A DNA stretch of 64,000 bases from NCBI GenBank assembly GCA_032717465.1, contig CM064696.1, positions 54,353,777-54,417,776 of the forward strand. Direction: 5' to 3'. The translations under genes were made by a program, and so were the position numbers. This DNA is from Coenobita brevimanus. Lineage: Eukaryota; Arthropoda; Malacostraca; Decapoda; Coenobitidae. Of this stretch, positions 1 through 45,200 are shown in pieces (position 1 is the stretch's first letter; every line of letters starts with the position of its first letter). The notes under the pieces were generated by a model. It searched no databases. It worked only from the letters and a program-made list of their open reading frames with translations, and was not told the origin of the DNA.

Positions 1-30
1 ATGATAATAATAATAATAATGATGATGATA

Positions 31-366
31 TTAATCATCATCATCATCATCATCATAATCATCATCCAATCCAGTGTTGTCCCAAGAGGAGCATAGGAGC
101 CCAGGGCTAAGCAAGTTGGTCCTGACATTTAAGAAGAGCGTGACCAGCCTCACTCATCCCTGAGTGGCATTACAATAGCAATAAACCCCAACCACCCCTT
201 GGATATAAACCTACACAGGCTCAATCCGACTGGAGCACCTTAATTACCCACTAAACCACCTGGCACCATAATTTGGTTATATGGTTACCACCCAGCGTAG
301 TAAATGGTTTCCTGGTGTACAGGAAACCATTTGGCTCATCGCTCAGTGTAGAGTTACACACAGGCA
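31..366 (-). mobile_element. SINE family A, copy 1
   Basis: Minus-oriented copy. It has a head with the hairpin AAATGGTTTCCTG-GTGTA-CAGGAAACCATTT near 302-333, a tRNA-like body, and a tail of (ATC)n at about 31-65 running into the window-start microsatellite. It lies in the FAM91A1 intron at the left edge. Confidence 0.75.
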
Positions 367-498
367 GAATATTACAACAAATAAGTAGATGATATGAGCT
401 CCACCTACCACAATACAGTATCAGCAAAACAGAGTATATACAGTACTAGACATACATCAAACTCAAGATGCATGGAAGTGTCAAGTTAAATGGTTCAC

Positions 499-3400
499 CT
501 GAGATAAGTTGCCCATCATGAGGTAGGCCGTAAGAGTGGAGTCATAGAGGAAGGCAATTCGCTTAGCCTGGCCAGTGAGGGGAAAGGCTCCAGCTAGAGG
601 GTCGTCCAGAGGCGTGTGCGGAGTGTTCAGCCCTCCCTCGCCCTCAACTTCTCCCACAGTGCTCTCCGCTAGGGCAGACTCCAGCTCTAAGAGTAACAAA
701 TCATCGGCGGTGGCTGGCAGTCTGGGAAATATGTGTACATTTCAGAGTTAGATTATCATCACTGTCATCATAATTACCATCATAATCATAATCTTGACTT
801 CTTTTATGGGAGAGGCGATGTATGAACCAGAAAACCATGAAAGGAATACCATAGAAACTCATTCATTCATTCATCATCTAATCCAGTGTCGCCCCATGAG
901 GAGCGTAGGAGCCTGGGGCTAGGCAAGTTGGTCCTGACATTTAAGATGAGAGTGACCGGCCTCACTCATTCTTGAGTGGCATTACGTGAGCAATAAACCC
1001 CAACCACCCCTTGGATATAAACATGCACTGGCTCAATCTGGCTGGAGTGCCTTATTTGCCCACTAAACCACCAGGCACCATAATTCGGTTATATGGTTAC
1101 CACCCAGCATGGTAAATGGTTTCCTGGTGTACATGAAACCATTTGACTTGTTACTCAGTGTAGAGTCACCCGTAGACAGAAGGAAGGGGAAAGAATGAAG
1201 GGAAGACAGAAAAGGAAGGATGGAAAGAAGGAAGCGAGGAAAAGGCAGTCATCTGAGAGCAGCACTTCACTGTGTGAGTGGATGATGGGCACCTTCACCA
1301 ACCACTTTACTATAGAAATATTTAAAAAGAGGGAGAACTACAGAAGAAGATAAAAAATATACATCATTGCTGCTGGGTCCAGAAAACATTCAAAGTCAAT
1401 AATTCCTAACCATCTTGCAGCTTCTTTATTCCTCTCAGGCAAATATGCCACCTGCCACTGGTCAAATAAAAACCCCAAGGATGCAGGAAAAGTGTCAATA
1501 AATAGTTCTGAATTCTGTAAGCACGGAAGAGGTGGTGGAAAGTAACCAGGAATACAACCCTTAATGTACTGATCTTGAATGTGGGTCAACTATAGTAAAT
1601 GTACAACACTATATCAACTTACTTCTTGGTTGGCGAGGTGACAGCTGACTGCCATGATGGATGAGTGTCAAAGACAGTATCTCCAGTTTTCTTGTGAGCA
1701 AACCCCAGCCGACAGAACACAGACACTGCTACCTTCACCAGTGCTAAATCAATTTCAAGCACTTTTGCAAGCTGAAACAAATATAAACAAAACATACAGA
1801 CATGAGGAATAAAAAGAGTAGCTATGTAGGCTACAGTCTCACTGAAAAGTACTATATCCTAATGTCAAAAAGACATAACAAAACATAAAGGCATGAGGAA
1901 TAAAGAATATGTACAGTTTTGTCAAAAAGTCTGAATGCTGTAAGCACCATGTATTTTGAAGCATCTGCAAACAGCTCTTCTCGTGTGACAATAATGGTTA
2001 CAGCTCCATACACCAGTGTAGTGGGTTCAGAGAGCAGCATTCAATATTCAGGCATACCAACCATTCTGAGGTGACAAACTATGTTCTACTCATTTTCATA
2101 TCTATAGTACCCAGGCGTTCAGATAATTTTTGTTTGCATGTACAATCTAACATTACCAGATCTATGCAATGTAATAAGAAATTCAGCAATATCCAGAAAT
2201 AATACAAAAAGGAAGTCCTCTTACAAACAAGAAGAGCTGTTTCCAAAACACCCAGTGTCACTGATTTTCCCCACAGGTTGACTTGTAAATGGAGGAAACC
2301 AGCAAATCAACTTTAGATGAAGCAATGGAACTTTAATAGAATTTTTTTTTCCAATTTACTGTAAATTTAAAGGCAAAATTTTATCTTATCCACTCAGTTA
2401 TTGCCCCACAAGAACCAGTGGCACTCAGAGTTATGTTACCGGTACTTAATCCCAGCATTTAAGACAAGGTGGTCAGTTCCATACATCTGAGTGGCATTAT
2501 ATGAGCAATAAACCCCAACCACCCTTTCGATATCAACCCTCACTGACCACATCCAACTGAAGCACCTAAACTCATTAGTCGATGAAGTTCCTACTTGGTT
2601 ACAGAGTTACCATCCAATGCAGTTACCGGGTAATGGTATCTTGGCTACAAGAAACAATTTAGCTTGTCACTCACTGTATTATCACCTAAGAACATCAAGA
2701 AAGGCGATGTATAACAAGGACTTCTTTTAATCCTCAAACTCTTCATCTCTCACCTCAGCAACAGGTGTGTGTTCATCGATGGAGACAAAGATCTTGTACA
2801 TGAGACTCTCCAGATAGTCCCCCAAAACTCTGTTCATAACAAAGCCTTCCAGCGGTGGTACAGAGATGCAGTCACTGTCACTGATGCCAACCTCCAAGTA
2901 CACCAGACCCTTCCTGTGTCAAGGACACCAACATTGTTACTTTTGCACATTATGCAATCAATAAGAAATGTGTCAGTACATACAGAAAGAAAATATTCCA
3001 TCCAAACAAAATTTCCATAGAAAAAAAACAAGCAGGCACACTAATGCATAGAATTCAAAAACAAATTCAGTCAGTCAATGAGGTGGGTTACTATAGGCTA
3101 TCAAAGGTAACAGCATACTGTATGTAAAACTGGAAATATTATTGTATACAAAAGATACATACGTGTAGAGGCTGTGCACACACTCACGATCCAAATCTCC
3201 GGCCCTTTGTGGTCCCACATCTATAAGTGAGTCTATCACCACTTTCTCTCGCTCCTTCACCAGACTCTGTAACCATAACATTGCAACACCTTTATCACTA
3301 TACAATGTGAACTTTGTGAGGAAATATTTTGACAATTAACCCTGTAAGAGACTTGTTCACCATTAAAGAATCACAGAGACTTTTGCCTTACTGCTTCAAT

Positions 3401-5472
3401 AACAGTATGAAGTGCTCTGACACAAGCTATAGCAGGCTAAGTTCTTTATGCATACCTTGATATCTTCCTCTGTGACACAACCCACACACACTTGCCACCA
3501 TGGTTCAATAATAATTTCTGAGGGCAAGGGGGGCAGCAGGTCTCGCACATTTTTCTTTCGGAACAGCTTGCGGCTTGACCGGCACTGGTTCATTAATTCA
3601 ATATACTGGTTTCGCCCTATGCCCAGCAGCCGCAGACCTGGGATTGAGAATATAGTAAGAGATATAAGTGAATTACCAAGCTGAGTCCAAGTAACATTTC
3701 TTTTAGTGTATTCTTGCTGTTACCTGATGATTTTTTTAAACTTAAGAAAGGCTTCTTATAATGACAGGGTTTGCGATGCTATATTTAAGCATTCCAGTTA
3801 GAAAAGTACTGGTATGTCCAAAACTGAACAACACTGTTAGGGGATACCGGTATGTCTTCGGTGACCGTAAAAGTTCACCCTACAAGTGACTTTCCCCTAT
3901 ACAAACATAATAATCTGCTTTTCCCCTATACAAACATAACAATCTGCTGTTCTGTATCTCAAGTTGCCAGTTCTTCCCAACCTTAGTTAATTTGTTTTCA
4001 AATGACAGCTAAGCCACTACAAGTTGAATATAAGGTTGAAGTTGCATGAAATTTGATAAGCCTTAGTTACATGGCAGGCATGGGTCTCCTTGATTATATA
4101 CTGTACTAGTCAACCTCTGATCTGACTATACAGTATATACTGTACTTGGGAATCAACTGAGCTGAAAGGGGTTGAGAATCCCAGTCATGTTAGAACAAAT
4201 GCATTGTATACAGGTAGTTGAACCTCCCTTCATGCTACTCACAGTCAGCAGCAGTGAAGTTTGGGAGTGAATCATAGCTCTTCTCAGCCGTCATGATGTC
4301 TGTCAGGATGGAGATGTAATACTGGAAAGGGGTGACACGCAGACCCTTCACCACCACGTCAGACAGGTGGTATGGGTACAACATGAGGTGAGATCGACTA
4401 TGGCTCAGCAGCTCCTCGTAGTAGCTCCGTTCATTTTTCACAATCTGCCGCACTAATAATAAAAGTATAATTTGTAATAATTTTTTCAGAATCTGGCAGC
4501 CACAATGGTTATTGTGCAGAATACTACGTAATCAGTATCTTGCTACCTTAGTCAATACCAAAGCTGTCTTATGTTATTCTAGCCCTAGGCTCATCTGGAA
4601 ATGAACCTGGTTGACTGTAGGTTCAAACTGTCCTTTCCCTGCAGTCCACCATACTCCTTTTAAGGAACAAGGAGGGAATTGAGGGATATTTATATAACTA
4701 GACATGCCGACAATTTATTTTAAAACTTTTATCAAAGAAGACATGAAAGTATACTTATATGTTACTGATCTTGTTCACTTGGCATCTCAGTAAGAACACA
4801 AATGTGGGGTGATGGTACTACAAGTGTGGTAAAGTACCAACCTAGGTTTCCCCGGTAGCGTTGCTGTGTCTTAATGCTGTACTCTGCCACTTGCTTCTCA
4901 TATTCCTTCTGAGAATTGCCCAGCAGCTGTAAGGTAACAGGCAACAGGCACACAATCAGTAAAAGATTACTAAACATTAAAACACTTGAGTGGTAAAAGT
5001 GATTTCTTGGGTTTCTTTACTGCATGTATGGTACTGTATTTGGTAGGTTTACTAGACCATGCAAATTCACAGAACATTCTGAAGCAATAATTTTTATTAG
5101 ATTATAATAATGGAGATTAATGCTGAAACAAATCGGAAGGAAAACTATTAATCGTTATTGGCATGCCATGTTTGCTACCCTGTCTCCACATCGCCCAACC
5201 ATTTCCTGTAAATCAAGTGAATTCCTGCCATACTCTTGACAAGCTGATGCTGATTACAATGAAGTATTCCCCGACACGAAGCTACAAATGATGACGATAT
5301 GTGGACCTTGTGTAAATGAAAACCAATGTCTGAAGGCTACTAAAAAATATTCTAGGGCTGCTGGTGAGAAAATGCAGTCTGTAATTTGGTTACCTCACCT
5401 GTTTCACATTGCTAGGCAACTTTTCCCACACGCAGTTAGAAGCAATATACGTCTCAATCTCTGATGCCATGG
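499..5472 (-). CDS. FAM91A1: FAM91A1 homologue, N-terminal half (3' part lies beyond the left edge)
   Basis: Known role: FAM91A1 works with WDR11 and C17orf75, and with TBC1D23, in golgin-dependent capture of endosome-derived vesicles at the trans-Golgi. Eight coding exons can be joined, all GT-AG with matching phase: 5399-5472, 4842-4926, 4243-4452, 3456-3637, 3163-3266, 2754-2913, 1623-1771 and 499-721. They give about 395 aa; human FAM91A1 is 838 aa. Family blocks recognised in order are [78 protein letters not shown] and [20 protein letters not shown]. The last exon ends in phase 0 at a GTGAAC donor, so the rest should lie left of base 1. Oddity: the best ATG, at 5470-5472, is two bases out of frame with the rest of exon 1, at a CT run (see findings). 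The fused Gln/acidic stretch in the last exon looks like a variable linker. Identity is certain; the exact start is not. Confidence 0.95.
859..1290 (-). mobile_element. SINE family A, copy 2
   Basis: The same order as copy 1, with tail (ATTC)n/ATC near 859-880 and the hairpin near 1110-1143 (one mismatch, GTGTACATG). Similarity to the 36 kb copy runs on past the head to about 1290, through a purine-rich GAAGGAAAGAATGAAGG segment and GAGAGCAGCACT. It sits in FAM91A1 intron 7. Confidence 0.75.
2450..2693 (-). mobile_element. SINE family A, old diverged copy
   Basis: CAATAAACCCCAACCACCC and the hairpin arms (GGTAATGGTATCTTGGCTAC, AAGAAACAATTTAGC) are still visible, with many changes. FAM91A1 intron 6. 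Confidence 0.65.
3886..3948. repeat. Two-copy 29 bp tandem repeat
   Basis: TTTCCCCTATACAAACATAA then TAATCTGCT / CAATCTGCT, in FAM91A1 intron 3. Confidence 0.7.
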
Positions 5473-6256
5473 CTTCTTTCGACAATGCACGGCCTTAATG
5501 CTCTTATCACATACTGTTCAGCACTCATTTACCACAAACTAAGTGAAACTATACTAGGACCTCAATGTTTATGTGGACAATCCTATAAGTGATGGACAGC
5601 CAGCTGATTGTCCCGACTCACGAATAGGCTTGGATCCCCTGTCAAATTTAAATGTAATTGTCATTTTACATATTTCTTTGATCATGGCCACTTGAAATAA
5701 AATATGAATGTATTGATAGTACGTAGTACGATTCAACTGATAACAAAAAATCAAAGGTACTAATCTGTTTCAAGTTACGTAAATTATATGAAACAATAAA
5801 CTGAAAAAAAAAGATGGAGATGATGTAAGTAACTGAAACACCTAAGATTCCCCCCCGAAAAGTGTTATGAAAATATGGGATGCAGATGCTTGTCACATGA
5901 TGCTGAAGGATTAAGAGGCGAGGAGGATCCGTGCGTGGGTTTTCATGCCAAGGTCACCGTCGTCTATGAAATTGTTGCTAAGTTTCTGTTTAAATTACTT
6001 TTAGTGCTATTTTTATTTTAGTTTAACAAGATCTCTCTCAATTTCAACACATATTCGTCAATTTCTGATAAGTAGGAGATGTAGTCAGTAATCATGAAAG
6101 TTTTAATGGGACAGCTTGAGATGCATGGTGACACTATGGGAGTGAGGGCGGTAAGTGAGCATCATATTTATTTGGGTGTATGACGACAGCAACTCAGTGT
6201 TTCTACTGGCGTTTGAGGGAGAGGTGTGTCAAGCGCCACTTCCTTCTCCAGCCGCA
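5473..6256. promoter_or_regulatory. Shared upstream region between head-to-head FAM91A1 and MBOAT genes
   Basis: The two start codons are 784 bp apart and point away from each other, so both promoters should lie here. No TATA box stands out at a sensible distance from either start. Bases 6141-6155 hold a strong splice-donor match (GCG then GTAAGTGAG), and a pyrimidine-rich acceptor ends at 6251, five bases before the MBOAT ATG. A 5' UTR mini-intron is therefore possible. The middle, about 5540-5900, is AT-rich with nothing else recognisable. Transcription starts cannot be placed without RNA data. Confidence 0.5.
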
Positions 6257-39120
<32,864 letters not shown>

Positions 39121-39139
<19 letters not shown>

Positions 39140-39860
39140 GAGTTGTGCCTTTGCCTCATATTTCCATGGGGTTGGGGAGCTCTGTGGCACTACTTCATAA
39201 GCCCTTGGGTCTGGTGATGTTTTTATTGTTTTTGTTCATGCTGCCTTCAGACAATAGCTAGCCAACAACCACCACCACCACCACTATAACAGCAGAGGTA
39301 AACAAAACCCAATAGGAGAGGGCACAGTGAGAGAGTCATGTCCTTTACTTGCATTTTCATGTTAAAAGGAAGCCATCAGGTACCTTTCCCTAAACTTTAG
39401 TGTGGTGATGTAGTTATTATTATTTTTTATTTATTATCATTTTTATTTTTTTTTGACAAAGCCTTGGATACCGTAACAAAAACCTCAGAGATGAAGGTCC
39501 AGTGAGAGAGTTATGAGTTTGGTTTGTATTTTCCTGGGATTTGGGGGCTCTTCTGCACATCGTCCTAAATTCCTTGAATGTGGTAATGTACTTTTTATTT
39601 TAAATTCTTCTCAGAACTTTAGAGAAGAAGGTTCTTTTGTGGGATTTGGGAGCTCTTTGTCAACCTCTTCATCCCTGTATTATATCCTCCACCCCTCGAA
39701 TCCCATGGCATGCTTTATATTTTATAGTCTCATCAATACCTCAGAGAAGAAGGTCCACTGAGAAAGCCATGACCATAGCTTGTATTCTGATGTTAGCAAA
39801 AATAAAACAAAAATATACCATCAAAGAAAATATGGTAATGTTTTATGTGCAGAAATTAAC
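39121..39860 (+). repeat. Degenerate tandem array starting at the MBOAT stop codon and running through its 3' UTR
   Basis: Five related units begin near 39121, 39315, 39486, 39621 and 39743, with shrinking periods of about 194, 171, 135 and 122 bp. Most units keep a core like AGAGAAGAAGGTCCAGTGAG; later shared pieces are GGGAGCTCT and GGTAATGT-TTTTTATT. The first unit contains the true MBOAT stop (CAG TGA), so the array appears to be copies of the end of the coding sequence plus early 3' UTR. Units are clearly diverged. Confidence 0.7.
39801..39806 (+). terminator. Candidate poly(A) signal for MBOAT
   Basis: AATAAA lies 662 bp after the stop codon, just past the repeated 3' UTR segment. It is the nearest clear hexamer I noticed. 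Use is not shown, and a longer 3' UTR is possible. Confidence 0.35.
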
Positions 39861-41589
39861 TGGTAAGGAAGAGATGCTGGGGAGCTTCCTTAACCGATAA
39901 GAATGTGAGCATAAGATTAGTATTTCATGGCCAGAGTTCTTGCCCCAATGTGTTTTTTTAAGGGCTGGTTAGGTGTTGGCATTACCCTCTTCTCACTTCT
40001 ACCACTACATTAGCTCATTCCATCTGGTGACGTACATTTTGTTTGATTTTTTATGTCCCTTGGCAGTTTTATTCACCTTAGGAGTGAGTATTTAAACAGG
40101 GAGGTTTGATATAGCCTTCATGTACCCCTTCACTGCAAGAGGTCTTAGCCAGAGTTGAATGAAATTGTCACCAGGTGGGAAGAAAAAATACATGGTGTCC
40201 TTTGAAATTTCTGATAAACTTCAGAGGTTATTGAAAGGCAGATTACAAAAGGAATATCCTAGCAACGAGGGTCAAACTTTCAGCCGCAGTGGAGGTACAG
40301 TTGCCGATATCCTTATGGGTTACATACAAGGGAGATCATTTTTACCCATGAGGTCATCAGTAACTAGCTCTGTGATGGTTGAGCAGTGCTGATAGTTTTT
40401 TTTTTTTTCTTTCATTCCATCTTTTCTTCCACCCCCTCAAAAATTAGCTCTAAAATTACCTGAAGTTTCACCAAAATCTCGGGGATGCCGTGTGTAAACC
40501 ACACGTCCTCAGACTGAAGGATGAAAGAATGTTACCAGACACTGATACAACACAGTAGTGTCAGATAAGTAAGGTTTAGTGAGTATTTATGACATAGGGT
40601 ATTATGTATGACAGCTGTAATGTTTGAGCCTGTATTATCTAGCTGCATACAGGTCTTGCATAATTAAAACAATGAAATTAGATGTACAAGTGCAGTATGC
40701 CATAAATCTAGTTAATGTTTATATGCAGTACAACAAGTAACTTTATCTCATTGTTTAGTATTATGAGGAATTAGGGGTTTATTGAAAGCAGGATTTATCA
40801 TTATTTTTTATTCAGTTGACCTTAAATTTCATTCTCTCATTCTGCACTCAAAGGCAAAACAGGTGCTGAGTGGCAACTGTTTTTTGTCATGTTTAGAATG
40901 AGAGCATGGAATTTTTACTAGTCTGCTAAATAATAAGAAAATATTAATATTTCCCTTCAAGCACATCATAATGCTGAGTAATACTAACATTGGCTCAATT
41001 TGTTTTCCATTTTCTGTCATTGTTCTTCATCTGTTTTTCTTCTTTATTCATTTTGTTTATCCCTCAGATCCTACAGAATTTCATCCTCTGCTGGCCTATC
41101 TAATTAATTGATCTTTCTCTTACCTACCCTACCCATAAACCTTTCAATCTAATGATGTATTTTCCCATTTTTTTAGCTACCTCCAGATGCTTTATTATTA
41201 TGACTATTTATATTACCGGTATTTAATTTTTTGTTATTTATATATTTATTTATTTATTTTAGGAGTTAGGCATAGCCTAACTTAATCTCTTCCATTCAAC
41301 AAGGCTTTTATAAGTTCAGATTATCACGTCTGGCAGCAGCAAGAATAAAATATAGAATACATCATTGGCGTGAAGGGCTTAATTGGTGTTCTGGACTATG
41401 GTAGACTAGCCTCAGCCCCCTGCACCTCAGAGTGGGTATTATGGAACTGGTGATTACTGTTATTGTGTTTTCGAGTTTCCATAAAATGATTTCTGAGAGT
41501 CCCTAAGCTGATGGTGTATATAGTGATGATTCTTCCCTAACAGATTTTAAAATTTTTGTAAATGTTAGTCCTTTCCAGATTAGAATTGT

Positions 41590-41785
41590 GCTTGGGATGA
41601 GGTGGATGGATGGGGTGGAGAGGTAAATGAGAGAGGGTAGTGTGAGTTTCAGAAAGGGCAGCCTGATAGCAGAGGACAGGGTGACATGGAAGTACAGTAA
41701 TTCATTTGTGCCCACCCCTACTGGAATTAAGGCATCTGGCTACAGATTGATGGATAAATAGCAAGACAGATAGATAGATTGATGA
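41590..41785 (+). mobile_element. Family B repeat copy
   Basis: GGGATGAGGTGGATGGATGG, GACAGGGTGACATGGAAG, CCCACCCCTACTGGAATTA, GGCATCTGGCTACAGATTG and a degenerate GATA tail. Intergenic. Confidence 0.65.
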
Positions 41786-42183
41786 ACAGATAGTCATTGG
41801 AGATAGATAGATAAACTCAGTCCTTTTGCACCAACCCATACTCCCTCACCCTAACTCATTAACTGTAACTGTAATTCTAATTTGGAATGGACTAAGATAG
41901 TGAGCAGTGAATTTTTTTTTTCGTTTTATTCAACATGCAAGCTGTAGTGTAGTTGCCTAAGTAAGACTGTAATTCGGAAAAAGACTGTAAGAGTGATCAG
42001 TGAATTTTAAAGATATACAGGTATTATTTAACATGTAAATTGTAGGTCAGAAGTGAGACTGATTTAGAATGGACTCTGGGAGTGAGCAGTGAATTTACAC
42101 AATCCTGTAGTTCAGTTTTTTAAGTGAGACAAATATTGGAGAAGAGTTGGGACCTTTAGAGTGTCTTTTATCAAACTTTAATA

Positions 42184-42290
42184 TTTTGTGTGTGTGTGTG
42201 TGGGTGCGTGCATGTGCATGCATGTGTGTGTGCATGCATATGTGCGAGTGAGTGAGTGTGAGAGTGGGAGAGAGAGAGAGAGAAATTGTG
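42184..42290. repeat. (TG)n/(TGCA)n/(GA)n compound microsatellite
   Basis: TGTGTGTG, then GCATGCATG, then GAGTGAGTGAGAG. A sister (TG)n with GTGCGTGC words is at about 42883-42950. Confidence 0.85.
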
Positions 42291-43024
42291 CCTGTGAGCC
42301 ACTTCATTTCAGTGAGGCTTTTACATTTTTACACATCCTCCCTTCAGACAGTTTTATTAGAATTTTTGGATTAAAGGTGTTGGTTGTAGCCTTCAGTCTC
42401 TCCCATAAAATGAGAGATCTTTCCAGAGCTAAATACTGTGTAAATCTTTGGTGGTAGTCTGATTAAAATAAAACATAGAGTTCCTTGAGTAACACTCGCT
42501 AGGAATTTACCTCATGGTGTCTTACTTGTTGTGGGGATGGCTTAGTCTGGTGGTGTGAGTGTGGCAGTGGGAGTTTGAAATGAAAAATTATTTAAGTTAG
42601 ACTTCAATAACACTGATATCCTTGCAACGTATGAGAAATTGCCTGGTTGATTACAAGAAGGGCGTTTTATATGGACCACACAGGGTGTCATCAGAGTGAA
42701 GGTGTTAAATTTTGATGTCAGTTTGTACCTGTAGGACAGTTGGCTGGCTGTTATTAGCATCAAAATCATTCCGTGTGTTGTGCTGAAGTAAAACGTACGT
42801 CTAGCATTTTTCGGAATGATGCGTTTCTCACAAGTAATGTAATACTAGTGTATACAGTTTGGTTTTCCTGTTGTTCAGTTGTTTGTGTGTGTGTGTGTGT
42901 GTGTGTGTGGGCACGTGTGTGCGGGCACGTGCGTGCATGCGTGCGTTCAAGTGTGGAAAGTATTCCGTTATCTAAGAATTTGCGATTACAGTAGTGCAGT
43001 TGTATAGGTTGTGGTAAAAGTTCA

Positions 43025-43145
43025 AAGAGAGTGGGGGTGTTGGAGTGAGGACAGCATGATGGCAGAAGACGGTAATGTGAAGGCAATTTGTTTATGGCTA
43101 CCTCTTTTGAAACTAAGGCATCTGGCTATAGATAGATAGGTAGAA
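43025..43145 (+). mobile_element. Family B repeat, 5'-truncated copy
   Basis: Keeps AGGACAGCATGATGGCAGAAG, AAGGCATCTGGCTATAG and a short (ATAG)n tail. Confidence 0.6.
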
Positions 43146-43197
43146 CTGTCGAATAGGAGACGGAATATCACCTACTTGTTTCATAAGCTCTGCATTA

Positions 43198-43690
43198 TTA
43201 CCTCCGCCAACAAGAATGGAGGAGGTTATGTATTCGTCTGTTTGTTTGTTTGTGTGTTTGTTTGTTTATCCACATAATTTCTCCAAAAGTTCTCAGTGAA
43301 TTTCAATAAAATGTTGTGGAAGGTGGGCCGTGGGCCAAGAAAAAATTGATTAAGTTTGGGGGCAGATCTGGATCCAGATCTGGAGTATCCAGCACAATAT
43401 CTCCAAAAGTTTGCAATGAATTTCAGTGAAAATTTGCAAAAAGGGTGGGCCATAGGCCAAGAAAGAATTTATTAAATTTGGGGGCGAATCTGAATCCTGA
43501 TCCTGTGTATCCCACACAATATCTGGAAAAGCTCTCAACGAATTTCAACAAAATTTTGTGGAACAGTTAATTAAATATGGAGACATGTCGTGATCCAGTG
43601 TATTCCATACAATATCTCCACAGATCTAGATCCTTTGTAATGGCAGTGACATTGGTGGAGGTATGTATTGTCTGAGTGATCTCTAGTTAA
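43198..43690. mobile_element. MITE-like repeat with 'ACCTCCGCCAA' ends
   Basis: The left end TTACCTCCGCCAACAAGAAT then GGAGGAGGTTATG is a small palindrome. The interior repeats ATATCTCCAAAAGTTTGCAA and GGTGGGCCATAGGCCAAGAA style segments several times. The right end reads GACATTGGTGGAGGTATGTA. This resembles a repeat type found widely in marine animal genomes. A related relic lies at 23260-23500 (CCAAGGAGGTTATGTTTC). Confidence 0.55.
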
Positions 43691-43969
43691 ACCAATTATC
43701 CAACCATACAAATGTTGCTTTTATATATACATGCATTTTAGGTCATGTGTCTCTTCGTATGTTCTTCATGTTGCACTGTTGATTATGTTTGCAGTACTGA
43801 TGCACCTGTTTTTTATTAATTTTTGACAAGTACCATGTGAGGGTTTGTGAAAGTGAGGTTTAGTGACTTGAGGTTTTAATGAGCACTGTACAACTAAAGG
43901 TTTTGTGATAATTTTGGGAGTACAGGTATAAAATTGGATGAGAATATTAATGACTACAGTTGTGTGTGT

Positions 43970-44160
43970 GAGTGAGGTGGAGGGGGAGGATCAGGGGGGA
44001 AACTGTGGATGAGATGGAGGGATGGAATATGGAGGTATAAAAGAGGTGTAAGTTGAAGAGAGTGCAGATTAATGGTGGAGGACAGAGTGACATGGAGGCT
44101 ATTTGCTTGTGGCTTCCCCTTCTAAAATTAAGTTGTCTGGCTATAGATAGATAGACATTT
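43970..44160 (+). mobile_element. Family B repeat copy
   Basis: GATGAGATGGAGGGATGGAA, GGACAGAGTGACATGGAGG, TGTCTGGCTATAGATAGATAG. Confidence 0.65.
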
Positions 44161-44404
44161 GTGTGATCTATTGAGCTATGATTTTGTTTAATCATTGCAC
44201 TCATTTGTTGGCATGGATAGGGAGGATTTGGATCCAGTGGTAAAGTTTGAGGTGTTTTTTCCTACCACAAAATATTAAGTCTTGTATTGTAGGTGACGTA
44301 AGAGGGTTTCTAACACGGTTTCCTTGTTGATTTACTCCCCATATTGCACCCCAATATGTATGCCACTGATGTAGTAGTACTAGCAGTAGTAGTAGTAGTA
44401 ATAG

Positions 44405-44600
44405 TAGTCAGAACCCCAGGCTCATTTGAATATGAACCCATTGGTCTATAGGCTGAAGTTGCCCCAATCACAGTCTTTTTGGGAGGGATAGGGAGGGAGT
44501 TGAGGGACTTTCGTCTAACCAGGCATCTCAACCACCCAGTTATGTCAGTGCCCCTGCAAGAAAGCCTCCCTCACAGGCACACACTGATGTAAACTGTCAA
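44405..44600 (+). repeat. Family C dispersed repeat copy
   Basis: CCAGGCTCATTTGAATATGA, GGAGGGAGTTGAGGGACTTT, CTAACCAGGCATCTCAACC, TATGTCAGTGCCCC, CCTCCCTCACAGGCAC. Confidence 0.6.
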
Positions 44601-44889
44601 TAATGAAATAGTACAGATAGCACACTAGAGACTATGAAGATCCAATAAACAAAATAAATTGCAAAGGAAGGAATAGTACAAAGACTCCTGTGGCATTAGG
44701 AATAAAGGCTCGAGTTCTTTAATAGTTGAGGAAAAGGTACAAGAATGATCACAGTACAGATACATAGCATTCCAGGCACTAAATCATGAGAGGTTATTAA
44801 ATCTCATATATTCACGGTCTTCCCTTGAACCTGGGTAAATTCAGCATGTGTATCAGGATCAGTCCATATTAGGCTTACTGCAGGACCAA

Positions 44890-45200
44890 AACCTTTTCCT
44901 TAGAGGGAGAGTAATGACCAAAATTAACCCTTTCCTGTGCTGGCAAAGTACAATTGGGAATGGGTGCCTATAGGAAGAGTGATGCACGTGGAAATGGAAG
45001 GTGTTGTACTGACTATTTGCATATCATTGGTAGAATTAACAGGGTGCAAAGATATATAAGATATATCAGCATATGAAAGGACGTATTATAAGCTCCCACT
45101 TTAAACGACTGCCATGGCATGGGCTTGAACCCTGGACTTGGGACACACATGTCACAGGAAGAGTACCCTACCACTGAACAACCACAGTTTGTACAAACTA
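44890..45200 (-). mobile_element. tRNA-derived SINE, minus strand
   Basis: On the minus strand GTTCAGTGGTAGGGTACTC, an A-box region resembling tRNA-Gly, is followed by GGTTCAAGCCC, which fits the B-box. It is too diverged to fold as a working tRNA and continues into a non-tRNA body. Confidence 0.55.

Larger units (their letters stand above)
39900..43000. other. Convergent intergenic region, left part
   Basis: AT-rich. GAGGTCATCAGTAA near 40348 also occurs near 9021, hinting at one more dispersed repeat. A family B copy lies at 41.6 kb and TG repeats at 42.2 and 42.9 kb. No gene. Confidence 0.5.

Noticed and set aside
43198..43690. CRISPR-like spaced repeats
   Set aside because: The internal repeats are unequal and diverged and the genome is eukaryotic; it fits an animal MITE-like repeat.
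45115..45190. Possible tRNA-Gly gene on the minus strand
   Set aside because: A- and B-box-like pieces are present but the arms do not pair as a cloverleaf and the sequence runs on into a SINE body.
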